A stretch of 64,000 bases of DNA from Vicinamibacterales bacterium (GCA_036504215.1 DASXVO010000021.1:144428-208427); one strand, 5' to 3'; shown: positions 42,654-52,000, counted from the first letter of the stretch. Notes: a model not told the origin generated them from the letters alone. Made by a program: numbers and translations.

Positions 42654-45503
42654 TCACGCGGCAGCGGCATCGCCGATGAGCACGAAGGGTGCCCAGAAAT
42701 ACGGATGTGGGTACTCCGCCCGAAGTGACTGCATCGCAGCGGTCAGCGCCTGCGCCTTGTCAGGATGCTCTCGCAGCCGAGCGTAGAACGAGCCCATGAA
42801 CGCCGCGGTACTCCGGTCGTTCACATCCCACAACGTCACGAGCAATGCCCGCGCACCCGCGTACAGGAGTCCGCGGACCAGACCGATGAGCTCGTCGCCT
42901 CCCACCACCGCGCTCAAACCGGTCCCACAGCCGCTCAGCGTGACCAGCTCGGCCGACAGGTGGAGTTGGTACAGGTCGAGGAGGCTGATTTCGCCACTGC
43001 CGAGTCGGACGGCGGAGAGCAGTGGGTTGTCCTGACGAAAGAGCCCATGGGTCGCCAGGTGGATATGGCGGGCGCCGGGACCCTGCTCACGCAGATGGTC
43101 GAAGGTGGCTTCGCTCCCGACGAGCACCGTCGGATTCGGCAGCACCTTGCTGACGGCGGCCACTTCGTCGAGGATGTGCGGGGCGCCCGGATCGGGCACG
43201 CCGAGCACCAGCGAACGAGGCTCCGACGACGCCCGGCGGGTGCGACACAGATAGTAGACCGTCGCACTCGGCGCGTACGACACCGATACGCGGTCCAGCA
43301 GGAACTGGCGCCCGTCGAACAGCGCGTGGAACGGCAGGTAGTGCAGGAACCGGTGGGGCACGATGACCAGGTGCCGAGCGCCGTCGACGAGCGAGAGCAG
43401 TGGCTGGAGGAGCGCCGTGTGGCACTCGTGGAGATGGTCCAGCGTCGCGGACAGCAGCGCCGGCGCGAACCGGGAGGCGTACCGCTCGCCGAACGTGAAC
43501 TTCGACAGCTGGAACTGAACGAGACGCAGCAGCGTTCGCATGCGGCCCGAGTCGCAGAGCGGCCGGACCTCAATCCGATCGCGCGTCACCACACAGCCGA
43601 GGATGCGTCCGCGGGCTTCGAAATACTCGACGAGCGCTGTGTCGGACGGGATGGTGGCCCGGATCGCGTCGAGCGGCACGGCCTGTCCACCACCGAGCGC
43701 GTTCAGCTCGGCGTCCGCTTGCCCGACTTCCGCCTGCGCGCGTGCGAGCCTTGCCTCGCAGTCGCGGGCGCGCTGCCGCATGTCCGCCACACCGCCCTCC
43801 CGGGTGCCCGGCGCACCTTCCGTTTCGCGGGCCTCGATCTTCCGGTACCACCAGATCAGTTCCCGACGCTGCGCGGCAATCGCACCGGACGACGATTCGG
43901 CGATTGGCCCCGTCGCCGACGGGTCGAACGCCATCAGGTCGACAAGGCTGCGCGATTTCGCCTGCTCGATGTAGCGGAAGGCTACGCGAGAGCGGAACAC
44001 CTCCGGCTCGCGCTGAAGGGCGAGCGACACGAGCCCTTCGTAGACGGCGCGCTTGTCCTCGAGAAACGCAACCTTCAACGGCTCACTGGCCAGCTGGCTG
44101 CGCAGCGTCTCGAGGCCGGCGTGTGCCTGGCGGAATGCCGCGTATGCGGCCTCGCCATCTCCGAGAGCTTCGTGGATCTCACCGAGCGCGTAATAGCCTT
44201 CGGCAGAGAGCGCGGTGGCTTCTCCGCGTTCGGCGCGCGCGATGGCGTGCTCGACGGTCGAGCGGGCATCGACCAGGGCCCCGGTCCTGGCGGCAATCCG
44301 GCCGAGCAGCAGTTCACAGAGCACGGCCTTTCCAGGCGGTCCCTTGTCGTGGAAATAGGCGAGCGCCGAACGACACAAGCGCCGGGCCGCACGCAGGTCC
44401 TCCTCGCGCAGGAACACCATGGCGCGGTACAAGTCGGTGATCATCAGCCAGTGCCGGTTCCGCTCGCGGCCGAACACCTCACGCGCCCGCCCGAACAACG
44501 CGAGGGCCCGTCGACCTTCGCCGGCGCGCGACGCAGCGGCTCCCATGTTCACCAGCGCCTTCCCCATCTCGTACCGCATGTGCAACGCACGAAATGCGCG
44601 CCACGCACTGGTCGCCAGGCGCTCCCCCTCGTCGTTCAGGTTGAGTTCGAGATAGATCTCGGACTGGTCGAGATCGCAAAGAGCCTGATGATACGGGTCA
44701 CCAACCCGCCGGCAGTATGCGCGGGTGCCGCGGTACAGCTCGATCGCACGGGCGTATTCGCCGCGCAAGTAGTGCAGGTAGGCGATGTTGTAGTCTGTTT
44801 CCGCCGCCACGCGTGGCATCCCGTGCTGCTCGCACCAGGTACGGGCCCTGCGGCACGCGTCGAGCGCCTGCGGGAAGTCGTTGAGGCTGATCAAGCACAC
44901 GGCCATGTTGCGGAGGACGATCCCAACGTCCTCCGGCGTGCCGTGCTCGGTCAGCACACGGTGCGCCCGGCGATAGCACGCCAGCGCCTCGTTGAACCGG
45001 TCCTGTCTGTAGAGCACGTTGCCGACATTGGAATCGAGCCGCCCCAGCCGAAGCGTATCGTCGAGTGCGGTGAACACGCCTCGTGCTTCGGCCGCCCACG
45101 CGTGGGCACGTTCGTAATCGCCGAGATAGATCAGCGTCTGGAGGGCGCCGCTCAGGGTGATCGCGCGCTCCAGCGCCGCTTCCGGCGAGACGAGCCGGTC
45201 GAGGGCCGCCCGGTAATTCGCCAGCGCGGCCCGATGCCGGCCCCGCATCGAGAGGATGTGGCCAGCCGTGCGCTGGCTTCTCGCCTGTTCCGATGCGTCT
45301 CCCAGGCGTCTGGCCACCAACCGGGTGGCGCACACCAGGCGGTCCGCCCTGGCAAGGTTGACGCGTGCGGCGCGCATGGTCGCGGTGTGCAGCCGTCGGA
45401 CGAGATCGCTGTCCGAGGCCCTGGGCGCGTGGGCGAGCAGCGTCCGGCGGACGTCGTGGGCGGCCGCCCGGCCCAGCGCACGCACGAGAGCGTCCGGGCT
45501 CAT
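42654..45503 (-). CDS. TPR-CHAT caspase-like protease
   Basis: The 949-residue protein has about ten tetratricopeptide repeats over residues 70-480, a helical linker (about 500-610) and a C-terminal CHAT domain (about 640-945). The caspase-type dyad is intact: His819 in HLATHGLF and Cys859 in TLSGCGTG, followed by GGDELIGLVRGLLYAGA. CHAT proteins of this kind are cytoplasmic cysteine proteases regulated by partner binding to the TPRs; some act in phage defence with TPR sensors. The ATG overlaps the ECF sigma stop (ATGA), so the two are translationally coupled. No gasdermin-like or Cas protein is adjacent. The subtilase two genes downstream could be a substrate or parallel effector. Confidence 0.9.
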   Translation of the reverse strand: MSPDALVRALGRAAAHDVRRTLLAHAPRASDSDLVRRLHTATMRAARVNLARADRLVCATRLVARRLGDASEQARSQRTAGHILSMRGRHRAALANYRAALDRLVSPEAALERAITLSGALQTLIYLGDYERAHAWAAEARGVFTALDDTLRLGRLDSNVGNVLYRQDRFNEALACYRRAHRVLTEHGTPEDVGIVLRNMAVCLISLNDFPQALDACRRARTWCEQHGMPRVAAETDYNIAYLHYLRGEYARAIELYRGTRAYCRRVGDPYHQALCDLDQSEIYLELNLNDEGERLATSAWRAFRALHMRYEMGKALVNMGAAASRAGEGRRALALFGRAREVFGRERNRHWLMITDLYRAMVFLREEDLRAARRLCRSALAYFHDKGPPGKAVLCELLLGRIAARTGALVDARSTVEHAIARAERGEATALSAEGYYALGEIHEALGDGEAAYAAFRQAHAGLETLRSQLASEPLKVAFLEDKRAVYEGLVSLALQREPEVFRSRVAFRYIEQAKSRSLVDLMAFDPSATGPIAESSSGAIAAQRRELIWWYRKIEARETEGAPGTREGGVADMRQRARDCEARLARAQAEVGQADAELNALGGGQAVPLDAIRATIPSDTALVEYFEARGRILGCVVTRDRIEVRPLCDSGRMRTLLRLVQFQLSKFTFGERYASRFAPALLSATLDHLHECHTALLQPLLSLVDGARHLVIVPHRFLHYLPFHALFDGRQFLLDRVSVSYAPSATVYYLCRTRRASSEPRSLVLGVPDPGAPHILDEVAAVSKVLPNPTVLVGSEATFDHLREQGPGARHIHLATHGLFRQDNPLLSAVRLGSGEISLLDLYQLHLSAELVTLSGCGTGLSAVVGGDELIGLVRGLLYAGARALLVTLWDVNDRSTAAFMGSFYARLREHPDKAQALTAAMQSLRAEYPHPYFWAPFVLIGDAAAA

Positions 45504-46066
45504 CGTTCGACCGCCTTCTTGAGTTTGTCGAGACATCGCCCGCGGATGAATCCGATCGACCCGGTCGCGAGCCCCAGGCTGGCCGCCACCTCGGCGTATG
45601 GCCGCGGCGGATCCTCGAAGAACAGCATGTGGACCATTGCCTGGCACCGGGGCGGAAGGCTGGCAATGGCCTCACGCAGGTCCTGGGCCCGATCGAGGGC
45701 CGACCGGTCGTCATCTGTCACCACGTGCGGGTCACCGATCATCGAGACATCGACATCCGATCGTTCCACCTGCTCGCGGCGCACCGACTGTTTCCGCCAC
45801 CGCAGGGCCGCGTGCATCGTCACGGTGATCAGCCAACCGCGCAGCGCCGCCGCCTGACGCAGGCGGCCGAGCTCCGAATAGAGCTCCAGACAGACTGACT
45901 GGAAGATGTCCGCCGCGTCATCCGGGGTCGCATGGTAGCGGAGCGCGATCGAGTAGATGAGGCGCTTGTACTTGTCCACCAGGGCATGCCAGGCCCGCTC
46001 GTCACCCACCAGGCAGGCCCGGACCAGCGCGTCGTCCGCCCACGCGGGCGTCGGCTCGTCGTTCAT
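45500..46066 (-). CDS. ECF-type RNA polymerase sigma factor
   Basis: The 188-residue sigma-70 family protein has region 2 (about 22-90: YSIALRYHATPDDAADIFQSVCLELYSEL and RGWLITVTMHAALRWRK) and region 4 (about 130-180: LPPRCQAMVHMLFFE, then YAEVAASLGLATGSIGFIRGRCLDKL). Regions 1 and 3 are missing, as in ECF factors. It overlaps the CHAT start, placing sigma, CHAT, zinc-finger protein and subtilase in one unit. A second in-frame ATG at 46096 follows the solute-binding protein stop by two bases with GGAGG further upstream, so the N-terminus could be 10 residues longer. Probable targets are its own operon. Confidence 0.88.
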   Translation of the reverse strand: MNDEPTPAWADDALVRACLVGDERAWHALVDKYKRLIYSIALRYHATPDDAADIFQSVCLELYSELGRLRQAAALRGWLITVTMHAALRWRKQSVRREQVERSDVDVSMIGDPHVVTDDDRSALDRAQDLREAIASLPPRCQAMVHMLFFEDPPRPYAEVAASLGLATGSIGFIRGRCLDKLKKAVER

Positions 46067-46098
46067 CGCGATCGGCAGCCTCAGTCCGGCGCCCATGA

Positions 46099-47874
46099 TC
46101 AGTGCGCGCCTCCACGCTGGTTGTTCTTCCAGTAGAGCTCCTCGACATTCGACAGCACGTAATGATCGAGGATCGCCGGACGGAAATTGCCCATGTCCTT
46201 CCTGGCGCCGACGAGGATGGAGGGACTCGCGATGGCAATGAGCGGCAACTCGTCCGCCACGATGTCCTGCACGCGGTCGTAGAGCCGCTTCCGCTCGATG
46301 GCGTCTGTCGTGACCGATTGACGCCGCATGAGATCGTCGATTTCCGCCTCCCACCTGGTTGCCGGCGTGCGCTGGCCAGGGTTCCACAGATGCGTCGGAC
46401 CGTTCGACAGCCAGACGTTCATCTCGGCGGACGGATCCGCGTCGCCGCTCGCCAGCCCCAGCACGCATGCGTCGTAGTCGCGCGATTCGAGCACGCGGTT
46501 CAGCAGCGCACGGAATTCGAGTGTCACGACCGTCGCACGCATGCCGAGCTGCGACAGATCGTCCTGGACGATCGTGGCCATCTGCGTACGCGGCTGGTTG
46601 CCCGCGGCGACGAGAATCGTGAACTCGACGGGTGCGCCCTGCCCATCGTGCAGCCGGCCATCGGCACTCCACGTGAAACCGTCGCTTCGCAGGAGCTGCC
46701 GCGCGCGGTCGAGAGAACGTGGCGGCCGCGGAATCCCCTGGTCGATCCACCGCGCGTTCGCCGGCGTCACGTGAGTCCACAGCGGCGCGCCGTGCCCGCG
46801 GTAGACGAGCCGTACTACGGCGTCCCGGTCGATCGCCGCTGACACTGCCTGCCTGAAGGCGCGGCCACGAAACCACGCCTGCTTGCGTGCCACCGCCGGG
46901 AGACCGCGGCCCGCGAGGTCGTTCTGGTTGAAAAACAGGAAGTTGTACTCGAGGCCGGGCCCGAGATCGATCACCCGGTACCCGCCGTCCCGCTGGCCCG
47001 CCCGGAGCGACTCGTAGTCGTCGGCGGTGAGCCGCGTCACCAGGTCGGTCTCGGACGCCTGAAAGCGCAGCGCCTGCGCGCTCTCATCGGGCACCTGGAT
47101 GAACGTGAGCCGCTGGAGATACGGCAGGGCCTGGCCACGGGCGTCCACCTTCCAGTAGTACGGATTCCGCTCGAGCACAATCCGTTCGCCGGGGACGTAG
47201 CGCGCCAGGCGGAAGGGACCGAGCCCCGCGATGGCCGACGGCGCGGTCGTCAGGTTCCATGCCTGAGAGAGCGTGCCCTCGGCGTATGCGCGTCCCAGCA
47301 GGTGCCGCGGCAGGATGGCCACGCTGTCGAACAGGCGTTCGCCGGCCGCCAGGGGGCTGGGAAGATCGACGGCCACGGTGAGCCCGTCGACCTTGCGGAC
47401 GGTCATTGGTTTCCCGTCCGCCATGAGCAGTTCGCGCTGCGGCGAGTGCACGCGCTCATCCAGATAGACGCCAAAGCTGAAGATGACGTCGTCTGCATCG
47501 CAGGGGTGACCGTCGGAGAAACGAAGGCCGCGCCGAAGCGTCAGCGTGTAGTGACGACCGTCGGAGGTGACCGACCACGCCCGGGCGAGAGCGGGTTCGG
47601 TTCCAAGAGTCCCTCGGTTGATGTGGACGAGATCGGCCATCAGACGCCCGAGCACCTCGCGCGAAGGCGCGTCGATTGCCATCACCGGGTTGAATGTCTT
47701 CGGCTCGGCTCGCTGCGCGATGACCAGCTGGCCGCCGGGAATACCGGCGGACGCCGTGGTCGTCATCGGCTCTGCCATCCTGCCGCCGGGCGAACGCTCG
47801 AAGGCGCCCCCGCCCAACGCGCCGGTGGCCATCAGTATCGTCAGCAGACACACCGCGGAGTGTCGGCGCGTCAT
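46099..47874 (-). CDS. ABC-type oligopeptide/dipeptide solute-binding protein (SBP family 5)
   Basis: The 591-residue exported protein begins with a signal peptide (MTRRHSAVCLLTILMATGAL) and matches the DppA/OppA family: YTLTLRRGLRFSDG, GLGPFRLARYVPGERIVLERNPYYW, AFRQAVSAAIDRDAVV and YDACVLGL. It would capture peptides or related solutes in the periplasm for the two upstream permeases; no lipobox Cys is seen. It starts one base after the permease stop and ends 2-33 bp before the ECF sigma gene, so the transporter and sigma/CHAT block are probably one transcript. Confidence 0.88.
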   Translation of the reverse strand: MTRRHSAVCLLTILMATGALGGGAFERSPGGRMAEPMTTTASAGIPGGQLVIAQRAEPKTFNPVMAIDAPSREVLGRLMADLVHINRGTLGTEPALARAWSVTSDGRHYTLTLRRGLRFSDGHPCDADDVIFSFGVYLDERVHSPQRELLMADGKPMTVRKVDGLTVAVDLPSPLAAGERLFDSVAILPRHLLGRAYAEGTLSQAWNLTTAPSAIAGLGPFRLARYVPGERIVLERNPYYWKVDARGQALPYLQRLTFIQVPDESAQALRFQASETDLVTRLTADDYESLRAGQRDGGYRVIDLGPGLEYNFLFFNQNDLAGRGLPAVARKQAWFRGRAFRQAVSAAIDRDAVVRLVYRGHGAPLWTHVTPANARWIDQGIPRPPRSLDRARQLLRSDGFTWSADGRLHDGQGAPVEFTILVAAGNQPRTQMATIVQDDLSQLGMRATVVTLEFRALLNRVLESRDYDACVLGLASGDADPSAEMNVWLSNGPTHLWNPGQRTPATRWEAEIDDLMRRQSVTTDAIERKRLYDRVQDIVADELPLIAIASPSILVGARKDMGNFRPAILDHYVLSNVEELYWKNNQRGGAH

Positions 47875-47875
47875 G

Positions 47876-48931
47876 TCAGCATGCCTCCGCCGTTGGGCGC
47901 GGGGCGCGGCCGAATCGCGGCATCTTCTCGATGTCCCGCGCCGCACGGTCGTACAGCGCGACCACCGCGACGATGGCGCCGAGCGGCGCGGCCAGCCACC
48001 AGTGGGACAGCACCAAGCCTGGAGGGATCATGCCTGCGGTCAACGTGCCCCAACTCGCCGTGGGCTCGGCAACACCGAGGCCCAGAAACGAGAGCGTGAT
48101 CTCCGCGAGCACGTAGCGCGGGGCCAGCAACGCGGCCTGCGTCACTGCGACACCGATGGCCTGGGGCATCACGTGGCGCGCGAGCACGCGGAACGCCGTC
48201 GCGCCACAACTCCGGGCAGCGAGCACGTGGTCGCCGTCCCGCTCGGAGAGCACGACCGCACGAATCAGGCGCGCCGGTCGGGCCCAGCCAACCGCGCCGA
48301 CGAGTCCCGCGGTGAGCAGAAACGTGCGAACGGGCGACAGGTCGAGCGGCAGAAGGCTGCGCAGCGCGAGCAGCAGGTAGAACCATGGCAGGGACAGGCA
48401 GGCGTCGGTCAGCCACATGAGGACGCCGTCCAACCACCCGCCGTGATAGCCGGCCACCGTGCCAATGACGATGCCGAGGCCGAGAGCGATTACCGTGGCC
48501 ATCAGACCCGCATACAGCGTCGGCCGGGCCCCAATCACCAGACGGGACAGCAGGTCGCGCCCGTACCGATCCGTACCGAGCAGGAACAGACGCGCGGGCT
48601 CGTCCACGCCAAGCAGATGACGGTCCCAACCCACGAGACCTCCGAGTCGGTACGGCGCGCCTCTCGACCACAGCTGCAGCGGCATCGCCCTGCTCGGGTC
48701 CTCGCGCGGCGCACGGCTGGCCGGATCCATCCAAAACGGATAGACCAGCGGCCTCAGGTGCCAGCGACCGGCGGTGTCGACGAAGTGCAGCCGCGTCGGA
48801 GGCGCGAGCGCCAAGTCGCGGTGCTGACGGTCCGGCGCATCCGGCGCGAGCGGGTCCGCGAACAGCACCAGGGCGTGGAGCGCCAGCAGTGCCATCACGG
48901 CGTTGGGCGTCCGTATCCACATTGGCCCCAT
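47876..48931 (-). CDS. ABC transporter permease, DppC/OppC type
   Basis: The 351-residue inner-membrane protein has about six transmembrane helices and the EAA-loop region AARSCGATAFRVLARHVMPQA, which contacts an ATPase. The conserved LGTDRYGRDLLSRLVIGAR motif near residue 130 marks it as DppC/OppC. An N-terminal extension of about 100 residues, mostly periplasmic, is longer than usual. It pairs with the DppB-type gene 59 bp upstream. No ATPase gene is present in this block. Confidence 0.9.
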   Translation of the reverse strand: MGPMWIRTPNAVMALLALHALVLFADPLAPDAPDRQHRDLALAPPTRLHFVDTAGRWHLRPLVYPFWMDPASRAPREDPSRAMPLQLWSRGAPYRLGGLVGWDRHLLGVDEPARLFLLGTDRYGRDLLSRLVIGARPTLYAGLMATVIALGLGIVIGTVAGYHGGWLDGVLMWLTDACLSLPWFYLLLALRSLLPLDLSPVRTFLLTAGLVGAVGWARPARLIRAVVLSERDGDHVLAARSCGATAFRVLARHVMPQAIGVAVTQAALLAPRYVLAEITLSFLGLGVAEPTASWGTLTAGMIPPGLVLSHWWLAAPLGAIVAVVALYDRAARDIEKMPRFGRAPRPTAEAC

Positions 48932-48990
48932 CCATGACTTCTCCAGCGCGTTCGTTCCGGCAAGCGGAAGGCCCGACGAACGTCCAGGTG

Positions 48991-49992
48991 TTACCGGTTC
49001 ACGTATCGAGTTCGGAATGCGTGGTTCGGCATCCTGCCCAGCCGTGGGTCCACGAGCCGCGCAATCAGGTCCGACGCGGTGGTCGCCGTCCCGAGCATCA
49101 CCATCGAGCAGACGCTCGCGCCGATCACCACGGGTATGTCCCGCGACCGGGTCGCCTCGACGAGCAGGGGGCCGAGGCCCGGCCAGCCCGTCACAACCTC
49201 AACCAGCAGCGACGCGCTGAAGAGTCCGGCTGCCGAGAGGCCGCCGAGCGAGATCAGCGGTGGCGCGGCCACCTTCAATGCCGATCGGAACAGCAGACGC
49301 CGGCGGGGGACGCCGCGCGCGCGTGCCGTGACGATGAACGGCGCTGCGAGAACTCCCACGACGCTGCTTCGCACATGGCGAACGAGCGTCGGCAGAAGAC
49401 CGATCACGAGAACCAACGCCGGCAGCGCCAGGTGTGCCAATACATCGGCGGCCCACGCCGAGGCAGACGCGTCGTCGATCCGCGCCGACGCCAGTCCGCC
49501 AACCGGTGTGACACCGATCTGAATTGAAACCACGATGAACCCAAGGGCCAGAACCGGATCGGGGAGCGCGAGCGCGACGGCCAGGCACGAACCGATCGCG
49601 CGATCGAACCACGAACCCGCGCGCGCCGCCATCGCCACGCCGATTGGAATGGCGAGCAGCCATGCGAACGCCATGGCGACCAGGCCCAGCAGCAACGTTC
49701 TCCCGGCGCGGACCATCACGAGGGGCGCGACCGGAGTGTTGTATTCCAGCGAGATGCCGAGGTCACCACGCGCTGCCGACGCGATCCAGGAACCGACACG
49801 CATGAGGACTGGCCGATCGAGCCCGTGCCGCGCGCGGAGATCGCTCACGGCGCCCTGCGAGTAATGGGGTTCGAGGCGTAGCGGCTGATCGTAGCTGCCC
49901 GGCGCCCAGACGCTCGCGCCAACCGTGAGCAGCGCGATTGCCGCGATCAGCGTCGCAATATGAGCGAGGCGGTGAATCAGCAGGGAGATCAT
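48991..49992 (-). CDS. ABC transporter permease, DppB/OppB type
   Basis: The 333-residue inner-membrane protein has the DppB layout: TM1 at the N-terminus, RARHGLDRPVLMRVGSWI, GDLGISLEYNTPVAPLV, a TM core and the coupling loop TARARGVPRRRLLFRSALK. It is the first gene of the minus-strand block, and the promoter should lie in 49993-50250, where a near-perfect palindrome (50140-50156) is found. The usual partner ATPases (DppD/F) must be encoded elsewhere or borrowed. Confidence 0.9.
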   Translation of the reverse strand: MISLLIHRLAHIATLIAAIALLTVGASVWAPGSYDQPLRLEPHYSQGAVSDLRARHGLDRPVLMRVGSWIASAARGDLGISLEYNTPVAPLVMVRAGRTLLLGLVAMAFAWLLAIPIGVAMAARAGSWFDRAIGSCLAVALALPDPVLALGFIVVSIQIGVTPVGGLASARIDDASASAWAADVLAHLALPALVLVIGLLPTLVRHVRSSVVGVLAAPFIVTARARGVPRRRLLFRSALKVAAPPLISLGGLSAAGLFSASLLVEVVTGWPGLGPLLVEATRSRDIPVVIGASVCSMVMLGTATTASDLIARLVDPRLGRMPNHAFRTRYVNR

Positions 49993-50139
49993 GGCTCACA
50001 CGTGCAGAGGCACGTCCGCTGCCAGATAGGACGGGTGTCGTACAGTCCCCCGCAAGTGGCTGGTCCAGCGCGAGTTCGTTGATCGCGTGCACTTCCGCCG
50101 GTCCGCGTCACAGGGCGACCGAATTCCCGGCCGCGTAAG

Positions 50140-50156
50140 CCGTTTACGTAAAACGG
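50140..50156. promoter_or_regulatory. Near-perfect palindrome, candidate operator for the ABC/sigma/CHAT block
   Basis: CCGTT-TACGTA-a-AACGG is symmetric except for one inserted A. It lies about 150 bp upstream of the DppB start. The regulator is unknown. Confidence 0.35.
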
Positions 50157-50401
50157 TCAGTCGCCGCCGGTCGAATGCCCGGGCAGCGGGGCGCGTCACG
50201 CGCTGTGGCTTCGTCGAACGACGACTGCATTCCATACACGGCTGTCGGGTGGATGGACAACCACGCGGGTGTGCATCGGGACACCGCGCGGCGCCGCGGC
50301 GGCTCCAGCGCCCGGCAGGGCGCTGCGGTGCCGTGACAAATCCGGCGGATTCATGGAGATTCTGGTGTTCGCAGCCGTCGCTAACGGCGGCCGTTCAGCT
50401 C

Positions 50402-50417
50402 TGGTACAACCCGTGCA
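50402..50417 (+). promoter_or_regulatory. Putative sigma-54 promoter (-24/-12)
   Basis: TGGTACAACCCGTGCA matches the sigma-54 pattern TGGCACG-N4-TTGCA at the invariant GG and GC, spaced 10 bp apart, with TGG.AC and TGCA kept. It lies about 125 bp before a sigma-54-dependent activator gene and may mean autoactivation. Confidence 0.45.
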
Positions 50418-50541
50418 GGCTGGAGAGGCCGTTCCGCGGAGATCGAGCGACGCAGGCGCGCTCTGTCGAGACCCCATCTCACACCCAACGATCGTAGGTG
50501 TTCCGGCAGGTTTGCGAATCGGCGTACGGAGGCGAACTGAC

Positions 50542-51960
50542 ATGACTGCTCGCGGCTCAATTCTCGTCACCGACGATGAGGAGAAGATCGTCCGGGTATT
50601 GGGGAGCGCGCTACGCGAAGAAGGCCACGAGGTCGTCGAGACGACGAGCCCGCACGAGGCGAAACGGCTGCTCGCCACGCGCCCATTCGACCTGTTCGTC
50701 GTCGACAACGTGATGCCCGAGTTGTCGGGCATGGACCTGATTCGTGAGCTCATGGGCACATCCCCGGAGGTCGAGCGGCCGCACATTCTGCTCATGACCG
50801 GTCACGCGACCATTGACGGCGCGATCGAGGCGATGAAACTCGGCGCGCTGGACTACCTCCGCAAGCCGTTCGAGATCGATCACGTGATCGCCACGGCAGC
50901 TCGCGTGGTCGAGACGCGCCGCGCGCGCCTGGGCAACGCGACACCCCCGACCGATGACGGAGACCACGTCGAGTCGGGCGTCGTCGGACAGAGCCCCGCG
51001 ATCCGCGAAGTGCTGCGGCAGGCGAAGGTGGTGGCGGCGTGCAACAGCACCGTGCTGCTCACCGGTGAGACCGGGACTGGAAAGGAACTGGTTGCGCGCG
51101 CCATTCACATGCACAGCCCGCGACGCGCGCGACCGTTCATCAAGGTCAATTGCGCCGCCATCCCGGACAATCTGCTCGAGTCCGAGTTGTTCGGCTACGT
51201 GCGGGGCGCATTCACCGGCGCGATGGGCAACCGCCGTGGCAAGTTTGCGCTGGCCGAGCGCGGCAGCATCTTCCTCGACGAGATCGGCACGCTCAGCCCG
51301 GTTCTCCAGCCGAAGATCCTGCGGGTCATCCAGGAGCGCGAGTTCGAGCCGCTCGGCGCCGAGCGCACCGAACGTGCGGACGTGCGGATCATCGCCGCCA
51401 CCAATCGCGACCTCTCGACCATGGTTTCCGAGGGGCGGTTCCTCGAGGACCTCTACTACCGGTTGAACGTGATCCCGATTCACATCCCGCCGCTTCGCAA
51501 CCGGCCGGAAGACATCCCGCTGCTGGTCGAGTACTTCGTCAGGAAGCACCAGAGGCAGGTGGGCAAGCACATCGAAGGCCTCGAACCATCGGCCATGTTG
51601 ATGCTGCAGCGATACTCGTGGCCTGGCAATGTCCGGGAACTGGAGAACACCATCGAGCGGGCCGTCGTGCTCGCCTGCGGCACGGTGATCCGTCCGCAGT
51701 GCGTGGCCGTCGCCCGGGCCATGCCCCAGGAGTCGGTACCGCTCCCCTCGATGACGCTTCGCACCAACGTGGAGTGGGTGGAGCGGGAGACCGTGCGCCG
51801 GGCCGTCGAGGCGGCGCATGGCGTGAAGCGAGACGCTGCCGACCTGATCGGGATCAGCCAACGCGCCTTGAGCTACTACCTCGCCAAGCACAACCTCGAA
51901 CCGGGGAACCGGCCCGCTTCTTCCACGCAGTCTGGCGGTTCTCAGGACGGACAGGCGTGA
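50542..51960 (+). CDS. NtrC-family sigma-54-dependent response regulator
   Basis: The 472-residue activator has a receiver domain (residues 5-120, phosphoacceptor Asp55 in VVDNVMPE, Lys108), an AAA+ domain (about 145-375: Walker A GETGTGKE at 175-182, sigma-54 contact loop GAFTGA at 222-227) and a C-terminal Fis-type helix-turn-helix (about 415-455: AADLIGISQRALSYYLAKHNL). It would oligomerise on phosphorylation and drive sigma-54 promoters. No histidine kinase gene is adjacent, so it is an orphan here. ATG at 50542 has GGAGG nine bases upstream; the longer frame has no receiver similarity. Targets may include the divergent genes. Confidence 0.93.
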   Translation: MTARGSILVTDDEEKIVRVLGSALREEGHEVVETTSPHEAKRLLATRPFDLFVVDNVMPELSGMDLIRELMGTSPEVERPHILLMTGHATIDGAIEAMKLGALDYLRKPFEIDHVIATAARVVETRRARLGNATPPTDDGDHVESGVVGQSPAIREVLRQAKVVAACNSTVLLTGETGTGKELVARAIHMHSPRRARPFIKVNCAAIPDNLLESELFGYVRGAFTGAMGNRRGKFALAERGSIFLDEIGTLSPVLQPKILRVIQEREFEPLGAERTERADVRIIAATNRDLSTMVSEGRFLEDLYYRLNVIPIHIPPLRNRPEDIPLLVEYFVRKHQRQVGKHIEGLEPSAMLMLQRYSWPGNVRELENTIERAVVLACGTVIRPQCVAVARAMPQESVPLPSMTLRTNVEWVERETVRRAVEAAHGVKRDAADLIGISQRALSYYLAKHNLEPGNRPASSTQSGGSQDGQA

Positions 51961-52000
51961 CGAGAGACGTAAGGGTTCTTTCCTGTTTCGAAGGTTCGGA

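Larger units (their letters stand above)
49993..50541. other. Divergent intergenic region between dppB-like and NtrC-type genes
   Basis: No credible gene. It holds a palindrome at 50140-50156, a sigma-54-type promoter at 50402-50417 and a short partly symmetric sequence around ACGATCGT (50488-50495), flanked by ACACC and GGTGT. Both flanking genes are transcribed outward. Confidence 0.5.

Noticed and set aside
42765-45857. 1030-residue open frame opposite the CHAT gene
   Set aside because: Low-complexity Arg/Glu/Gln composition and no motif; the minus-strand TPR-CHAT protein is intact.
40498-46096. Type III-E CRISPR/Craspase or gasdermin defence island
   Set aside because: The CHAT protein would fit, but no Cas7-11, crRNA array or gasdermin-like gene is adjacent.
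45500-46876. 458-residue sigma factor using the full open frame
   Set aside because: The first 270 residues overlap the solute-binding protein gene in another frame and have shadow composition; the sigma domain starts near 46066-46096.
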